Below, piece after piece: positions 21,789 to 34,397 of a stretch of 64,000 bases of DNA. The position numbers and the translations under genes were made by a program. Positions within the stretch are counted from its first letter, which is position 1; each line of letters starts with the position of its first letter. Location of the stretch: assembly GCA_021613535.1 (NCBI GenBank), contig CP075495.1:5766001-5830000 (forward strand), in the 5' to 3' direction. The notes beneath the pieces are model-generated. The model was given only the letters and a program-made list of their open reading frames with translations, was not told the DNA's origin and made no database searches. This stretch comes from Adineta vaga (taxonomy: Eukaryota > Rotifera).

Positions 21789-24700
21789 ATGCATCTTCGA
21801 TCGATTGTTCGACATCGAACTGTATTATCAACATCTTTACGTATTTTACAAAGTTATACACCAACTGTTACAAGTAAATACATTATTTATTTTCTTCTTT
21901 TATGAAAAGAAAAAGATCCGAATGTTATGTTTAGATCAAACGCATTATCATCAATGGATTATGCAAAACCCAGTTGGTCGTACATCTATACCTATTCGAC
22001 GTTATTTAGCTACAAATGTTGAACAAGCAACATCTGAATCAGTATCTCGTAAAGTTTCTAAAAAGAACTTTTTATTCGAGAAGATTATGATTTTATTTTG
22101 TTTAGGTATAGAAAAACATCACTTTCAAGCTGAAACACAACAATTATTACATATTGTTGCTAAATCACTTTATTCCGATAAAGAAATCTTTGTTCGTGAA
22201 TTAATTTCTAATGCCAATGATGCATTAGAAAAATTACGTTATGTGCAATTATCAGCCGGTGGTGAACAAGTTGACGATGATAAACGAGAAATCTATATAA
22301 CTGTTGATGATATTAATAAAACATTAACAATTAAAGTTAGTTTGTTGGAAAGACTTTTTCAAAGAATAGAAAACGAAAGAAAATTTATCTGTAGGATACT
22401 GGTATTGGTATGACAAAGAAGGAAGCAATCGACAATTTAGGTACAATTGCTCGGTCAGGATCAAAATTGTTTCTTGAAGAATTAAAGAAGGATAAAGGTA
22501 CTAATGATGAAGGAAAAATTATTGGTCAATTTGGTGTCGGTTTTTATTCGGCCTTTATGGTAAATTATTCTATTTACTATTTAGAGATGAACTATTTTAA
22601 CGATCAATTTAGGTATCGAATTCTGTTGAAGTTATCACACGATCATATAAAAAAGATGAACCTGCCTATCGATGGACATCAGATGGGTATGTTTTGGAAA
22701 ATATATTGAGAAATTATTTCGAAATAATCGTTTTTTATAGATCCGGTTCATATGAAATCGAAACAATACTTGATGATGTAGATCGTGGAACAAGTATTCG
22801 TTGTTATCTACGAGATGATTGCATTGAATTTAGTAAAGAAGAAACAATCAAACGTAAGAAAGATTAGAAAAAGAAAATCAATCGATGTAGTTTTAACTTT
22901 TCTTTAAATAGAAATCGTGAAAAAATATAGTAATTTTGTTGCTGCACCCATTTACATCAATGATGTTCGTGTCAATAATCTTCGTGTAAGTTCCTTTGAC
23001 ATTCATTTTATTAAATGTCCTTGTCATTCAATAGGCCTTATGGATGGAAGATGGTAAATCAATAAAAGAAGATGAACATATCGAATTTTATCGATTTGTT
23101 TCTGGTCAATATGATAAACCACGATATACATTGCAATACAAAATTGATGTACCAATCAATGTACGAGCATTGATTTATATACCACAATATAAACCAAGTA
23201 TGTTTAAGATCTTCGAAAGATGGATGCATACAAAGAAGAATTCTTTTTAAGCTTATAACTTGACACTTATTGTTTTTCTCGTTTTATTTAATAGATATAT
23301 TCGATGTTACTCAGGAAGCTGATGTTGGTGTTGCTTTATACAGTCGAAAAGTATTGATTCAATCGAAAGCGAATCAACTTTTACCACGCTGGCTTCGATT
23401 TGTCAAAGGTAATTTCAATTAACATCCTATCAAATAGAAAATAATCTTTATTGATGATTTATTTCAGGTGTAGTTGATAGTGAAGATATACCATTGAATT
23501 TAAGTCGTGAACTTTTACAAGATAGTAATCTTATTCGGTTCGTTTCCTTTTTTCTTTCTATACCTTTGACAAATAAAGTTTTTTTGTTTAGAAAAATTCG
23601 TTTATTATTAACTCAACGAATTCTTCGATTTCTTCAAGAACAATCGAAAAAAGATAAAGCTAAATATCAAGAATTTTATGAAGATTATAAATTATTCTTC
23701 AAAGAAGGTATTGTTCGAACAGCTGATCAAGGTGAAAAAGAAGATATTGCAAAATTATTACGTTTTGATTCATCGCGTGAAGAACATGGAAGTTTAATTA
23801 GTCTTGAAGAATATATTGATCGAATGTTACCTGAACAAAAACATATCTACTATCTAGCCGGTCCATCAAGAGAATTATGTGAAAATTCACCATATTATGA
23901 AGCAATAAGACAAAAAGGTTATGAAGTCTTGTTTGTTTATGAATCCCATGATGAAGTTTTATTAATGCAATTGGCTGAATTTGATAAGAAAAAATTGAAA
24001 TCAGTTGAATCAGAATTGGAAACTGATACGAAAAAAGATGATACAATTCTTGAAGGAGGTAAGAAGGACTATCGATATTATCGGATATTATTTCATACAT
24101 CAGTAATTCAATCGGATTGTTAAATATATACTTTAAAATTTGAAAATGTTCTATAAATCGTACAACTAAAAGATTGTTAGCAGTATACATTTATGTACTG
24201 TTGATTTGAGCATTAAATCATGTCTTCTATCATAAAACTATCTTGTCAGTACATAAATAACACTGATCCTAAAGTTCGTCGAAATTTAAACGACGGTCTT
24301 CTATGATGATATTTGTGTTTAGATGCTCGTAGTTTATCTCAAGATGAAGCCAATACTTTGAAACAATGGATTCTTAAACAATATGGTGATAAGATTAAAA
24401 ATGTTAAAGTAAATTGCTTTTGATTTTTGAAAAAAACTCTGATATGTCAATGTTTTTCTTTTAAAGATCAATACGAAACTTGATCAACATCCATGTATTA
24501 TCACCACAAATGAAATGGGTGCTGTTCGCCATTTCTTAAAAACTAATTTACTTCAACGAAATAAACAACAAGAAATTTATAAAGTTCTTCAACTTAATTT
24601 CGATATTAATCCAAAACATGTTCTCATTAAAAAACTTTATACACTTCAAAAATCGAATAATATAGATTTAGCAGTTATGCTTGGTCAACAAGTATGAAAT

Positions 24701-24850
24701 TACTTTTGCATATTATCTCAACAATTGCTATGAATATTCTTGTTTTAGTTAATCGATAATGCAATGGTTACTGCTGGTCTTGTCGAAGATCCACGTTTAA
24801 TTCTAACTGGTATGAATAAACTATTAGAAAAAGTTTTGGAAAAATATTAA
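21789..24850 (+). CDS. TRAP1: Mitochondrial Hsp90 paralogue TRAP1
   Basis: Fourteen exons: 21789-21873, 21935-22048, 22106-22335, 22395-22559, 22613-22686, 22741-22853, 22912-22985, 23035-23197, 23295-23408, 23468-23537, 23592-24058, 24323-24408, 24467-24691, 24749-24850. Total 693 aa; human TRAP1 is 704. The first 60 residues are Arg-rich and nearly free of acid, as in a mitochondrial presequence. The GHKL ATPase motifs are intact: [20 protein letters not shown], and [12 protein letters not shown] with a complete lid. Middle and C-terminal Hsp90 domains follow ([26 protein letters not shown]). There is no MEEVD tail, as expected for TRAP1. Exon 10 uses a GTTCGT donor. A TTTCTAG acceptor ends 10 nt before the ATG. 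The role is ATP-dependent chaperoning in the matrix. Confidence 0.96.
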
Positions 24851-25018
24851 ACAAAACTAAGAAAAAGAAAACAAAAAGATCAAAATTATGTTTTTTGTGT
24901 CTTTTGTTCTGAAATAAAAAAAAAGAAAGAAGTAATTTCAACAATCCTATCAGACAAATGTTTGTTTTTTTTTCTTTTTGGAAAGACATTAAACAAAGCA
25001 AAAGAAATAACTGTTCGT

Positions 25019-26367
25019 TTATGAAGTTTTATCATTTCGATGTATGGTTTCATCCCAACTAAATGAAAGTAATTCAACATGTGTTGGAAATTTATATTTT
25101 TGCATCGTTAATATTCGACGCCAAATTTCACGCATATTATTCATTGATCCAGGCTAGATAAAGAAGTTTGGAAATAGATATTTATTCATTTCTTTTCTCT
25201 ATCAACTTACAAAATGTCCAAACATAATCGTATAAAACGATTTTGATGACATAAAACGAGTATGTGCTAATTGTTGAGGTATCGTATAGAGTGAGCCAAG
25301 TTGGGCATATGTGACATTAGCAGCACTCGCTACAGCTCCAGTAATGTAATAGTCATCAACCCAAAAGAATGGTACATAAAGACTGGCATTATACCTAAAT
25401 GAAATCGAATGGAATATATATTGGATTAATAACAAAAGATAATATTACATCTTTGCAGGCATATCTCCCGTGAGAATAAAAGCTAGAAAGAAAAGAAAAA
25501 AACTTGAAACTAATTATAGATTCTATTATTTTCATGTATTTTTCCATGAAAATAAAGGAAATTCCTTTGAGATTTTTCATGAAACATTGATATTTACCTG
25601 AACCACTACAATAGGGTGGAAATTTATCTAATGGAAAATCATCTCGACTTAAATACCATTTTGATTTACTAAAATGAAAATACATGATGGTTTTTTTTCT
25701 CTCTTCAATCAAAATCAATATTTGCATTTGCTTACCTATCTCTCATCACGCCCATTGCTTGCCATAATAAACAGAGTATAGTACTATGCTTATTTGGATT
25801 ATGTTTATCAAGAAATTTCAGATGATTAATCAATGTAAATGTATTGACAACAATATCATCATCAACTTTCAAAACATATTTCGTTTGTGGACAATAAGTT
25901 GAAATCCATTTCATCGCCATAACTCCTTTGTATGAAAGATTCTTATATGCATCAATAAAATCTTCTTGAACAATATCTTGATAGATTTCATTTTCATATT
26001 CAATAGCTTTCATAATATTTTTATCAAGTGTTTGTCCAATCATAAATACAAGACGTAAATCAGGAAATAATGTTCGTGTTGACCATGTTTCTCGTATAAC
26101 CGTTCGACGTTGATAATTTGTTGGACCCGAATGAACATAAACTAATAAATAAACAGATGAATTACTATTATCACACACTGAATGTCCCGGATTAAGTATA
26201 TAGGAAAAATTATGTGGATTAACGATGTGATCACGTGGATAATAAGGATTAGTTACAGGTATTGGTGTTGAAGTTGGTTTTGTTGAGACATTTTCTTGCT
26301 TTTTCAAACTGTTTAAGAAACCAATATGAAGAGATAGAAGTAGAAGAAATATGTAAGAGTATTGCAT
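25019..26367 (-). CDS. Beta-1,3-galactosyltransferase-like glycosyltransferase (GT31)
   Basis: Five exons: 25736-26367, 25598-25668, 25449-25482, 25211-25394, 25019-25153. Total 351 aa. Residues 3-20 form a hydrophobic signal anchor (type II Golgi protein) or signal peptide. The GT31 blocks are in order: RRTVIRETWS (88-97), VFMIGQT, FIDAYKNLSYK, KYVLKVDDDIVVN with the metal-binding DDD at 169-171, then KWYLSRDDFPLDKFPPYCSG, FILTGDM and WVDDYYITG, which stands in for the usual EDVxxG. It most resembles B3GALT enzymes that add beta-1,3-linked galactose or GlcNAc; the exact substrate cannot be read. A GTTTTAG acceptor ends 12 nt before the ATG. Confidence 0.88.
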
Positions 26368-28582
26368 GTGTTATTCGATCTAAAACATAAAATATGTTAT
26401 TATGATTCTTTTGTATGTTTCCATTTCTCGTGTTGTTACATGATACCAATCAAATTTGTAGACGACTAATTTCTCGGGAAACATTAGATTTGTCGAATAT
26501 AAAGAATGTCAACTGAATGAACTTCATTTTTTTTCAAATTCCGTAAGAAAATCGATCTTTGTCTTTTGATTGAAGATGAATTGAGAATAGGTGTGACTGA
26601 AGTTAGAATTCAGTGATAGAAGATTTGAAAAAACTATTTTATTCAGTCGATATTTTTTATATTCGATACATTTATAGATACGCGATTTTTCATTTGAGCG
26701 GAAAATCTGTCGTTTTGTTTCCTCTTTGTTCTTATTTTTTTCATCATCTGGTTTGCTTCGAAAAACTGACAGATAGACATTCATCCTTCATCATTACTCT
26801 ATTAACACTGGAAGAGTAGCGCGAAGACAAAAAACTAGAGAGAATTAAGCAGAGGAAACATCATGTAGAAAAAGAAAAGATCTGTTCTTATATCATTGTG
26901 ACGATTTTTGATGGAAGAGATGTATGCGCTGATGGAACTACGCCTTTATTTATTTCTTCCTCGTAAATCGCATCGTTCTGATACAAAACACGTGTTTATA
27001 TATTCGTCCCTACAGAAGACAACGCACGAAAATATTCTATCAAAGTACATCAGAATGTACAGAGATAAGGATAATCCATTAGATGAGGAAAACCGTATCA
27101 TGCGTACAGCGCGTGTCAGAGAGATTGTCACAATCATGAAGAAAAATTTTGCTTTCATTCGATTTCTTTTCTTTTTCGTCGCTTTTTTTTCTCACGTCAA
27201 ATCTTTCCTCTTCATCATACAGTCAATAGTTTAATGTGTGCATTTATTTCTCTCTGTGTTGTTATTACCTCTTATGTTTTATTTGTTGTCATAAAATTAA
27301 AAAGAGAAAGAATAAGAAGAGAAAAAAGAACTCCGAATAGAGGAGAAAGTTGATTTATTTCTGCTGCTGGCATCTATTAGAATGTATATATATATATATA
27401 TACGTCTGCGTTTATTTGTTGTTGGTTTTTTCTCTTCTGCTCGTTTCATATGTAGTGAGAAAGACGGTATGTAGGTGTTAATGTCGAAAAGATAAATATG
27501 CTGAAAGAAACCGAAGAAATGGATATGTTCAGAACTGACAATCGTGATCGATAGAGGAAGAAGAAGAATATTATCATGTTCGAACTGATCGAATGAGCAT
27601 CATTCAAGAAAAAAAAAATTGACTCAGGAAATGGAATCTCTCGAGCATAGTTGAGATCTAACTTGCTTGTTCTCTAATGACAAATGAAGAAAAGGCATTG
27701 ACTAGAAACTTATGTCTATGGACGACCGACATTGATAGTATATAGTCGTACTATTTTCTCTCTCTCTCTCTCATTCTACTCCTTTCTAGTTCTTCTTCTA
27801 GCAGCTGATGAAATAATACGAGAGATGCTTGTTATTATTATATCTCGATAGAGAGATAAAGAGGGAGGCAATGAAGAAAAAAGAAGAAGAAGAAGACGAA
27901 GAAAGCGAAGCAGATTTCTTGCTTTTTCTTATACTGTTATATTCGCGAGAAAAACAACAACGGATGTCGATCTCTCATTGTTTTGTTCTTGACATCGACA
28001 AAGAAAAACTATTATTTGATCAGTAATGTAAACGATAAAAAGAAAACCTAAGAAAATTACAATTTATGAAATAATAGACTTCTGTATACTTACGCAAAAG
28101 AAGATTTCTTTCTTTTTTCCACACAAACAGATACATATATATATATACATTCAAAAGAATAGCATAAATAATTAGATTGACTGATGATGTTGCCTCTTGC
28201 ATAATAATTTCTACATGAAATGTTCCTTTCTTTTTCTAATCATATACAAATGATTTTGCAATTAGTTTCTGTTAAAAAAAATAACTAAAAGTAAAGAATA
28301 GCATGTATGATACAATGTAAATATTAGATTTCCTATATGAAAAAGTTTTCAGAATCTGTTGACAATCGTTTCGACTACTTTTGAAGAAGAATAGCATAAT
28401 GAACGATGTGAATCAAGATGAAGGTCAGATATCGAACTTTGGCTCGTACTGTTGTCATATTGTATCAACAATGAAGATAAAAGGCAACAGAAAGGAATCT
28501 TCTCATAATATACTACTGACTGATTTGTTTGCATATCTTCAATATTTATACGTGCATATATACATCATTTATAATACGTAAA
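26368..28582. other. 2.2-kb gene-poor interval with (TA)n and (CT)n repeats
   Basis: No gene supported. A (TA)n run lies at about 27382-27402 and a (CT)n run at about 27757-27775. AG-rich tracts around 27840-27910 produce low-complexity frames. A 108-codon frame at 26908-27234 has no homology that I recognise and no splice support. The region must hold the divergent promoters of the galactosyltransferase (-) and fibulin (+). Confidence 0.5.
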
Positions 28583-31500
28583 ATGATGTGTATGTATTGT
28601 AAGATGATCTTCATTCTTCTGATACACATAATTATTTACATATCTAAATCAGGTAATGGTTATGATGGGAAAATCAAGTGTATTTGATATTAATGTATAT
28701 ATTTGTATTAGATGCATTTCGTGTTCATGCTGAAGAGTGTTGCGAATTGGGCCGACTTCAAGCTGAACGTACTCAAACATGTAGTGTGACGTCACAATTA
28801 TTTTTGTTAGAAAATAAAATACATCTTTCTACTCATTGTCGTTTGTTAACACATGTTTGTTGTCTGAAAAATTTACGCGGTTACTTCTGTGAAGAAGGTT
28901 TAAAAACGGCGCTTCAATTATTACCATGCAATGAAACAAAACTTGAATTGAAAGATTCGTATCAGGTTTCTATAGAATTTTTGCTAAAATATTTTGAATC
29001 AATGAAGAATGTTTATCTAGATCTGTTGTAAATGTTGTGAATTAGGTGTTCGAGCAGGTCGAGATCAAGAAGATTGTGAACCGTTGACTGTAATTGATAA
29101 AGGATGTGGTCAACAATTTAATGATTGCTGCAAAAAGGCAAAATCATGTATGAAGATGAGTTTGATTTTAAATTTGTAAACTATTTCTTTTTTAGTAAGT
29201 TGTCATGCTGGTTTTGAAATGAATGACGATCAACGATGTCAAGGTATGTACATACATAATGTTTATATTATTTTTAGTTAATAGTTTGAATATAGATATT
29301 AATGAATGTCTCTCAAGTCCTTGTCCTAAAACAATGATGTGTAAAAATACACCTGGCAGTTTTCGTTGTATAGATGGATGTGAAATTGGTTATACTTGGT
29401 CAATAAAACATGGTCAATGTCGAGGTAGTTTACTGTCTGAATTCTTTTGTAGGACTGTTTTTGAAAGGATTGATTCTGGTTAGATATTGATGAATGTGCA
29501 ATTCATAAGCATAACTGTACGTTCGGACATCGTTGTGAAAATATGCCTGGATCATTTAGGTAATGAAAATGATAATCTAGAAAAATTGTTATTGAATTCT
29601 TTTAAGATGTATTCGGGAGAGAAATTGTGGAACTGGATATCAAGTTGATTCGATAACGCAAACGTGTGCAGGTAGGAGATATAGTACACGAATGATTTTC
29701 AGTTTGTTTCTTTATCCATTGATTGATGTTTAGATGTTGATGAATGTGAACAAGACATTCATGAATGTGGGTAAGTGATCATTTTTTTTTTATAGATTAA
29801 ACATCATTTTCAAACCTTTCTCTTGAGTAGACCGGGTTATATTTGTAAAAATGTTCCTGGAACATACAGGTACTATATGACAATTTTCATTAATATTTAA
29901 AATTCAAGTTTTTTTTTATAGATGTGTACCACAAAATTGTACGTTTGGTGAGAAATTTAATGCTTTTTATGGTCGTTGTGAACAAATTCAATGCCAATCA
30001 GGTTTTAACGTAACATCAACAGGAAAATGTCTTGGTAGAAAACACTCTAATTATACAATACAAAACATATTCAAAATCTATTTTAGATATAAATGAATGT
30101 ACTCAGAAACCAAGTCCATGTAAACTTGGTGAACGATGTGATAATACGCCTGGTTCATATCGTTGTGTACAAACACTGATGTGTTCAAGTGGATTGGAAT
30201 TGAAAGATCTTCAATGTTTAGGTAGATTTCAAATGACTTTTTCTTTTCGATTATTTTGTTTGAAAAACTCATGATAGATATCGATGAATGTACTATTGGA
30301 AATCATACATGTCCTCCATCAGCAACTTGTAGAAATACTCATGGATCATTTTACGTAAGTTTTATATTATTGATAGTTGCTTTTCAAAGTATTCGACTTC
30401 TAGTGTCAATGTCAACAAGGATACATCTTTGAAGATGGTATTTGTGTTGGTATGTATTGTATGTAAGTAAGGTATTTTTGTGTAGAACTATTTATTACTA
30501 GATGAGAATGAATGTTCAAAAGAAAATTCGATTTGTCCAATGAATTCATTTTGTCGAAATACTCCTGGATCATATGTTGTATGTGAACTATTTATTGCTG
30601 ATGAAAGTATTGGAAAAGAAACTCTTTTGTTTACCTTAGTGTGATTGCCCAACTGGTTATAAAATGTTAGATAACCGACGTTTTTGTGAAGGTAAATATC
30701 ATACATGATTTGTTTTTTCTTTGAAATTTCTATTCAATTAGATATTAACGAATGTGAAATATCACCAAGTATATGTGAACAAAAATGTATTAATGTTCAA
30801 GGTTCATATTATGTATGTTTCATTAGAAAATCAATGATTGAAAGTTAGTTTTTGTCTTCTTAGTGCTTATGTAAAGAAGGTTATCGATTGAATAGTGATA
30901 AACAAACATGTCGAGGTGAGACTCATGTTTCATTTTATTTTCTTCTTTTATTGAAATAATACGCCTTTAGATCTTGATGAATGTTCGATGATCACAAACC
31001 TATGTCAATATCGATGTATTAATACGCTTGGATCGTATAAATGTGCATGTCCATCAGGTTTTTCACTTGAACGTAATCGTCGATGTCGAGATATAAATGA
31101 ATGTCAACTTGGAACACACAATTGTTCGAACAATGATGTTTGCGTTAATATTCATGGTGGTTTTCGATGTATTCATATTGATTGTCCCAATGGTTATGAT
31201 AAAATTGGAAATCAGTAAACAAAACTTACAGCTTTTTTTTCTCTATGAATTATCTATTATGTTGTTTATAGTCGATGTCAATTGAATACACGATGGTGTA
31301 TTGAACATCAGAATGATACGACTATGCGTTGTACAATTGATAAACCTATTCGATACGTTTATTCTTTCATTGCATTACCAGGTAATTGAAAATGATTCTA
31401 TTCAAATAAACTTTCTCTTTCATTTCGAAAACCTTTTGTTTTTTTAGCTCGAATGCAAATACCAACTGAAATCTTCCGTCTACATAATAGTCAATTAAGT

Positions 31501-31761
31501 GAAAATCAATATGTCGAATTTGATTTACAATCTATGTCAACAGATCATTCACAATTGAATTCTACTCAAATGATTCTCGATAAATTTCAATTGAAACTTT
31601 ATCCAACATTTCACGCACATTTGTATTTAATTGAAGAGCTAAATTCATTTGAAGAAATTCAATTATATATTTCAATGAAAAGTTTCAGTAATAAAATACT
31701 TTCTTCAATTTCTGTCATGAAACTTTTTATTTATGTTAGTCAGTATGATTTCTCTCCTTAA
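28583..31761 (+). CDS. FBLN1: Fibulin-1-type extracellular matrix glycoprotein
   Basis: Twenty exons: 28583-28652, 28712-28965, 29021-29147, 29196-29243, 29296-29424, 29484-29559, 29607-29671, 29734-29770, 29831-29869, 29922-30034, 30087-30221, 30278-30354, 30404-30449, 30502-30578, 30640-30691, 30742-30812, 30864-30915, 30971-31214, 31272-31381, 31448-31761. Total 711 aa; human FBLN1 is about 703. A signal peptide covers about 1-23. Anaphylatoxin-like cysteine clusters (CCELGRLQAERTQTC; ICCKCCELGVRAGRDQEDC) lie at about 28-150. About nine calcium-binding EGF repeats follow, each opening D-(I/V/L/E)-(N/D)-E-C. The fibulin-type C-terminal beta domain lies at about 600-711. This domain order is diagnostic. 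Fibulins bind fibronectin, laminin and nidogen in basement membranes and elastic fibres. Confidence 0.92.
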
Positions 31762-34043
31762 TATGAACATTTTCTTATCGCATGCTATTCGTTTGTCTTG
31801 CTGTTATATACAAGAATATGTTTATTTTTGTAAGAATAAATTGACAAAAACATAAATTGGTTTCCTTATTGATCATTTGTATAGAAGTGCAGGTGTATCT
31901 ATCAATAATATATGATTTTGTACCATGATATATCTAACTCTTAGCACTTCCGTTTAATTCCAATCAGAAACTATTTGTTTCTCATGAGAATAGAGTGATA
32001 CTCATCTTTCTAGTTCTTATTTTCTCAGGACTTTACAAAAAATAGGATCGAAAGTGTTCTGTGTGTTCATTTTGAGAATATTCTCCAATAAAATTCCAAT
32101 TTAGTAAATGAATTTTAGCACAATCGTAATTGATTTTTAAATAATTGAATACAAAGAAGTGTTTTTTTTTGAACTTTTTCTATCTACGTCAAAAAAGTAC
32201 CGATTTTTGAATTCTAATAAAGACAACATTACTTTACGGTTTCTTTTGACATTACCAACTAAGATTGTGATAAAGTAGATCATTATCGTTCTATATTCAT
32301 ATCCACAATGAATCTTACATCAAATGTCTGCTCTTTTTATCTATTTACAGTACAAAAACAAAAAAAATAAGGTAATTAAAATATCTGTCAAAATATGAAA
32401 ATTATTGTTTCCTGCTAATTTTAATATTTGAATGCATAAAGACTGATGATTTTATGAGAATTGTAAAGAGTATTGAAAAAAAAAAGAGAAGACTATTTGT
32501 TAATTAAAAGACATCTTATCTCTGACAACTTGAAAGTTTGATTGAAGGTGTTCATCTGTCAAAATTTATGAAAATAAAACGTAGGAGTGAAGAGCAAGTC
32601 AATCGTTTATTCAACAAAGAAATGTAATAAATCTCTATCGACAAACTAATAGTTGAAAGGACTATGCCAATTTATTAAACAAAAACTCTATATTCGATAA
32701 AAGTAGATTTATCAGTCACGAACATAAATCTCATTAATTAATCGGCATAAATACAATCAATTATTTGAATTCAATTATTATACTTTTGTTTTGATAAGTT
32801 CTAAAACAATAAGTTTCTTTTTCTTAGATTTATCGATACTATGATTTATACATCTCAATATGTCATCAAAAACGGAAATGTTTACAAATCAGTATAACTA
32901 AGAAAGAAAAGAAAACAACGGAAGAAAGGTGATCCATTTTCTATTGATTGTTTTCTCTTTCATCAGAAATCTTTACCTATACAATAAAAACCATATTCTC
33001 ATGAGACTAAACAAGAGAGAGAGAGAGAAAAAAGGTATTAGTAGTCTTCATAGTATGAATTAGCAATAGTTAACAATTTATCAATATTTTTTCAAGCATA
33101 AGTATAACTAATTCCATACAGAGTAATAAATTATGTGAATATGAATTTTTCTCTTGTTTTTTTCCATTAAAATCATAGAATAATATTAGATTGATCTCTG
33201 TTCTGTACCCGAAGAATGTAATCACTTGAGTTTTGTGAACTGTTAGAAATAGGACTAATGAATTGAATAATCGAACGAGCCTATTAGTACTCGGATGGAC
33301 TAAAGCGAAAAAAGATGATGGACTAGTGAAGTTAATTAGATTAACAACTAGAATAGATTCAAGTAAAATAATGTATCTATATCTCTCGTTTTCTCTTTCT
33401 TCTCAACTAGTTTTTTCTTCTTCTTTTCTATCTAGTAAACTACGAACTATAATGTTCACAATGAGTTTTCTCGTCTTTGTTATTATATTTTTTCTTCATC
33501 ATCATCATCATCCTCTTCTTCTTCTTCTTCTTCTTTTGCGATCGATTATTAATTGCTGTCGATGGTTTTATGTCGCCTTTTAGTGTCGAACATGTTTTTG
33601 CTCTTCGTCTATCTTCTTTTCCCACTATCATCATTCGATTTTTCGAATTGTTTTTGATGGTATGAATCTCTTCGTTGTTTTTCTCTATGCACCAAAATAA
33701 GATCAGATTTATAATCTTTTTCTTCATTTTGTTTTAAAGAAAAGAGTGGGTTGAGATGGAATATTGCCTTTAATATTAGATTTGTCAATACAATAAATCT
33801 ACTCTTATACAATCGAATGCGTTCATTTGTCAGAAGTGGATGGCTATTGCAAGTAACAAGAAGAAAAGAAGAAAAGAGAAGAGAGAGTGAGAGGAAAATG
33901 CAATAACTATGTGAGAATAGTGAATAAAATTTAAAAAGAATGAAAATATTTATGACAGAATTTTATTCATCTTCGTTTTTTCATTTCTAGATTTACATTT
34001 CCTTGACGTCAAATTGACATTTGTCTGTAAACTAGCTAACGAT
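31762..34043. other. 2.3-kb gene-free interval
   Basis: No gene supported. A (GA)n tract lies at about 33013-33028. CAT and CTT microsatellites at about 33495-33540 create poly-His/poly-Leu frames on the plus strand and a Lys/Met frame on the minus strand. The right part should hold the neuropeptide gene promoter. Confidence 0.5.
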
Positions 34044-34397
34044 ATGCATCCGATCAATATTCTGTTCGTGTTTTTCGTCGGGTATTTAACTTTATTGTCA
34101 ATGACTTATGCTCTTTCGATTAATACTCATCAAGTAATAAAACTATTCATTTTAATGATCAGATTATTTTTTTTCTTCATTTCATTATAGGAGCATCAAC
34201 CATCATCACTCGCTGATATGCGTATTAAACGTTCATTAGAACATAAACGTTTCTACGATTTTGGTTCTCGTTCCATTCATAACGATGATCTTGAACAATT
34301 CAATGATGAATTCAATCGTCTCCGTCGCTTCTACGATTTCGGTACAAAGAAACGTTTTTATGATTTTGGCTCAAAAAAGAAGCGTTCAAATGAATAA
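34044..34397 (+). CDS. Neuropeptide precursor with three FYDFG-type peptides
   Basis: Two exons, 34044-34133 and 34191-34397, give 98 aa. Residues 1-24 are a clear signal peptide (ILFVFFVGYLTLLSMTYA). The rest is a classic prohormone: KR, RR, KKR and KKKR cleavage sites flank three copies of the same core. These are KR-FYDFGSR at 49-57, RR-FYDFGT-KKR at 75-85 and FYDFGS-KKKR at 86-95. The acidic spacer SIHNDDLEQFNDEFN separates copies 1 and 2. Mature products would be FYDFGS, FYDFGT and possibly FYDFGSR. Gly is followed by Ser or Thr, not a basic residue, so no C-terminal amide is expected at that Gly. Tyr next to Asp could be sulfated. I cannot place the peptide in a named family; it differs from allatostatin A (FGL-amide) and achatin (GFxD). 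Confidence 0.85.

Noticed and set aside
26908-27234. 108-codon plus frame
   Set aside because: No recognisable domain, no splice or start context, and AT/AG-biased composition as in the surrounding non-coding DNA.
33263-33583. 106-codon plus frame with His and Leu runs, and matching minus frames with Lys and Met runs
   Set aside because: It is a direct reading of CAT and CTT microsatellites, with no family resemblance and no exon support.
34248-34382. FYDFG peptides as allatostatin A, achatin or an amidated peptide
   Set aside because: No FGL-amide, no GFxD, and Gly is followed by Ser or Thr rather than a basic residue, so no amidation signal exists.
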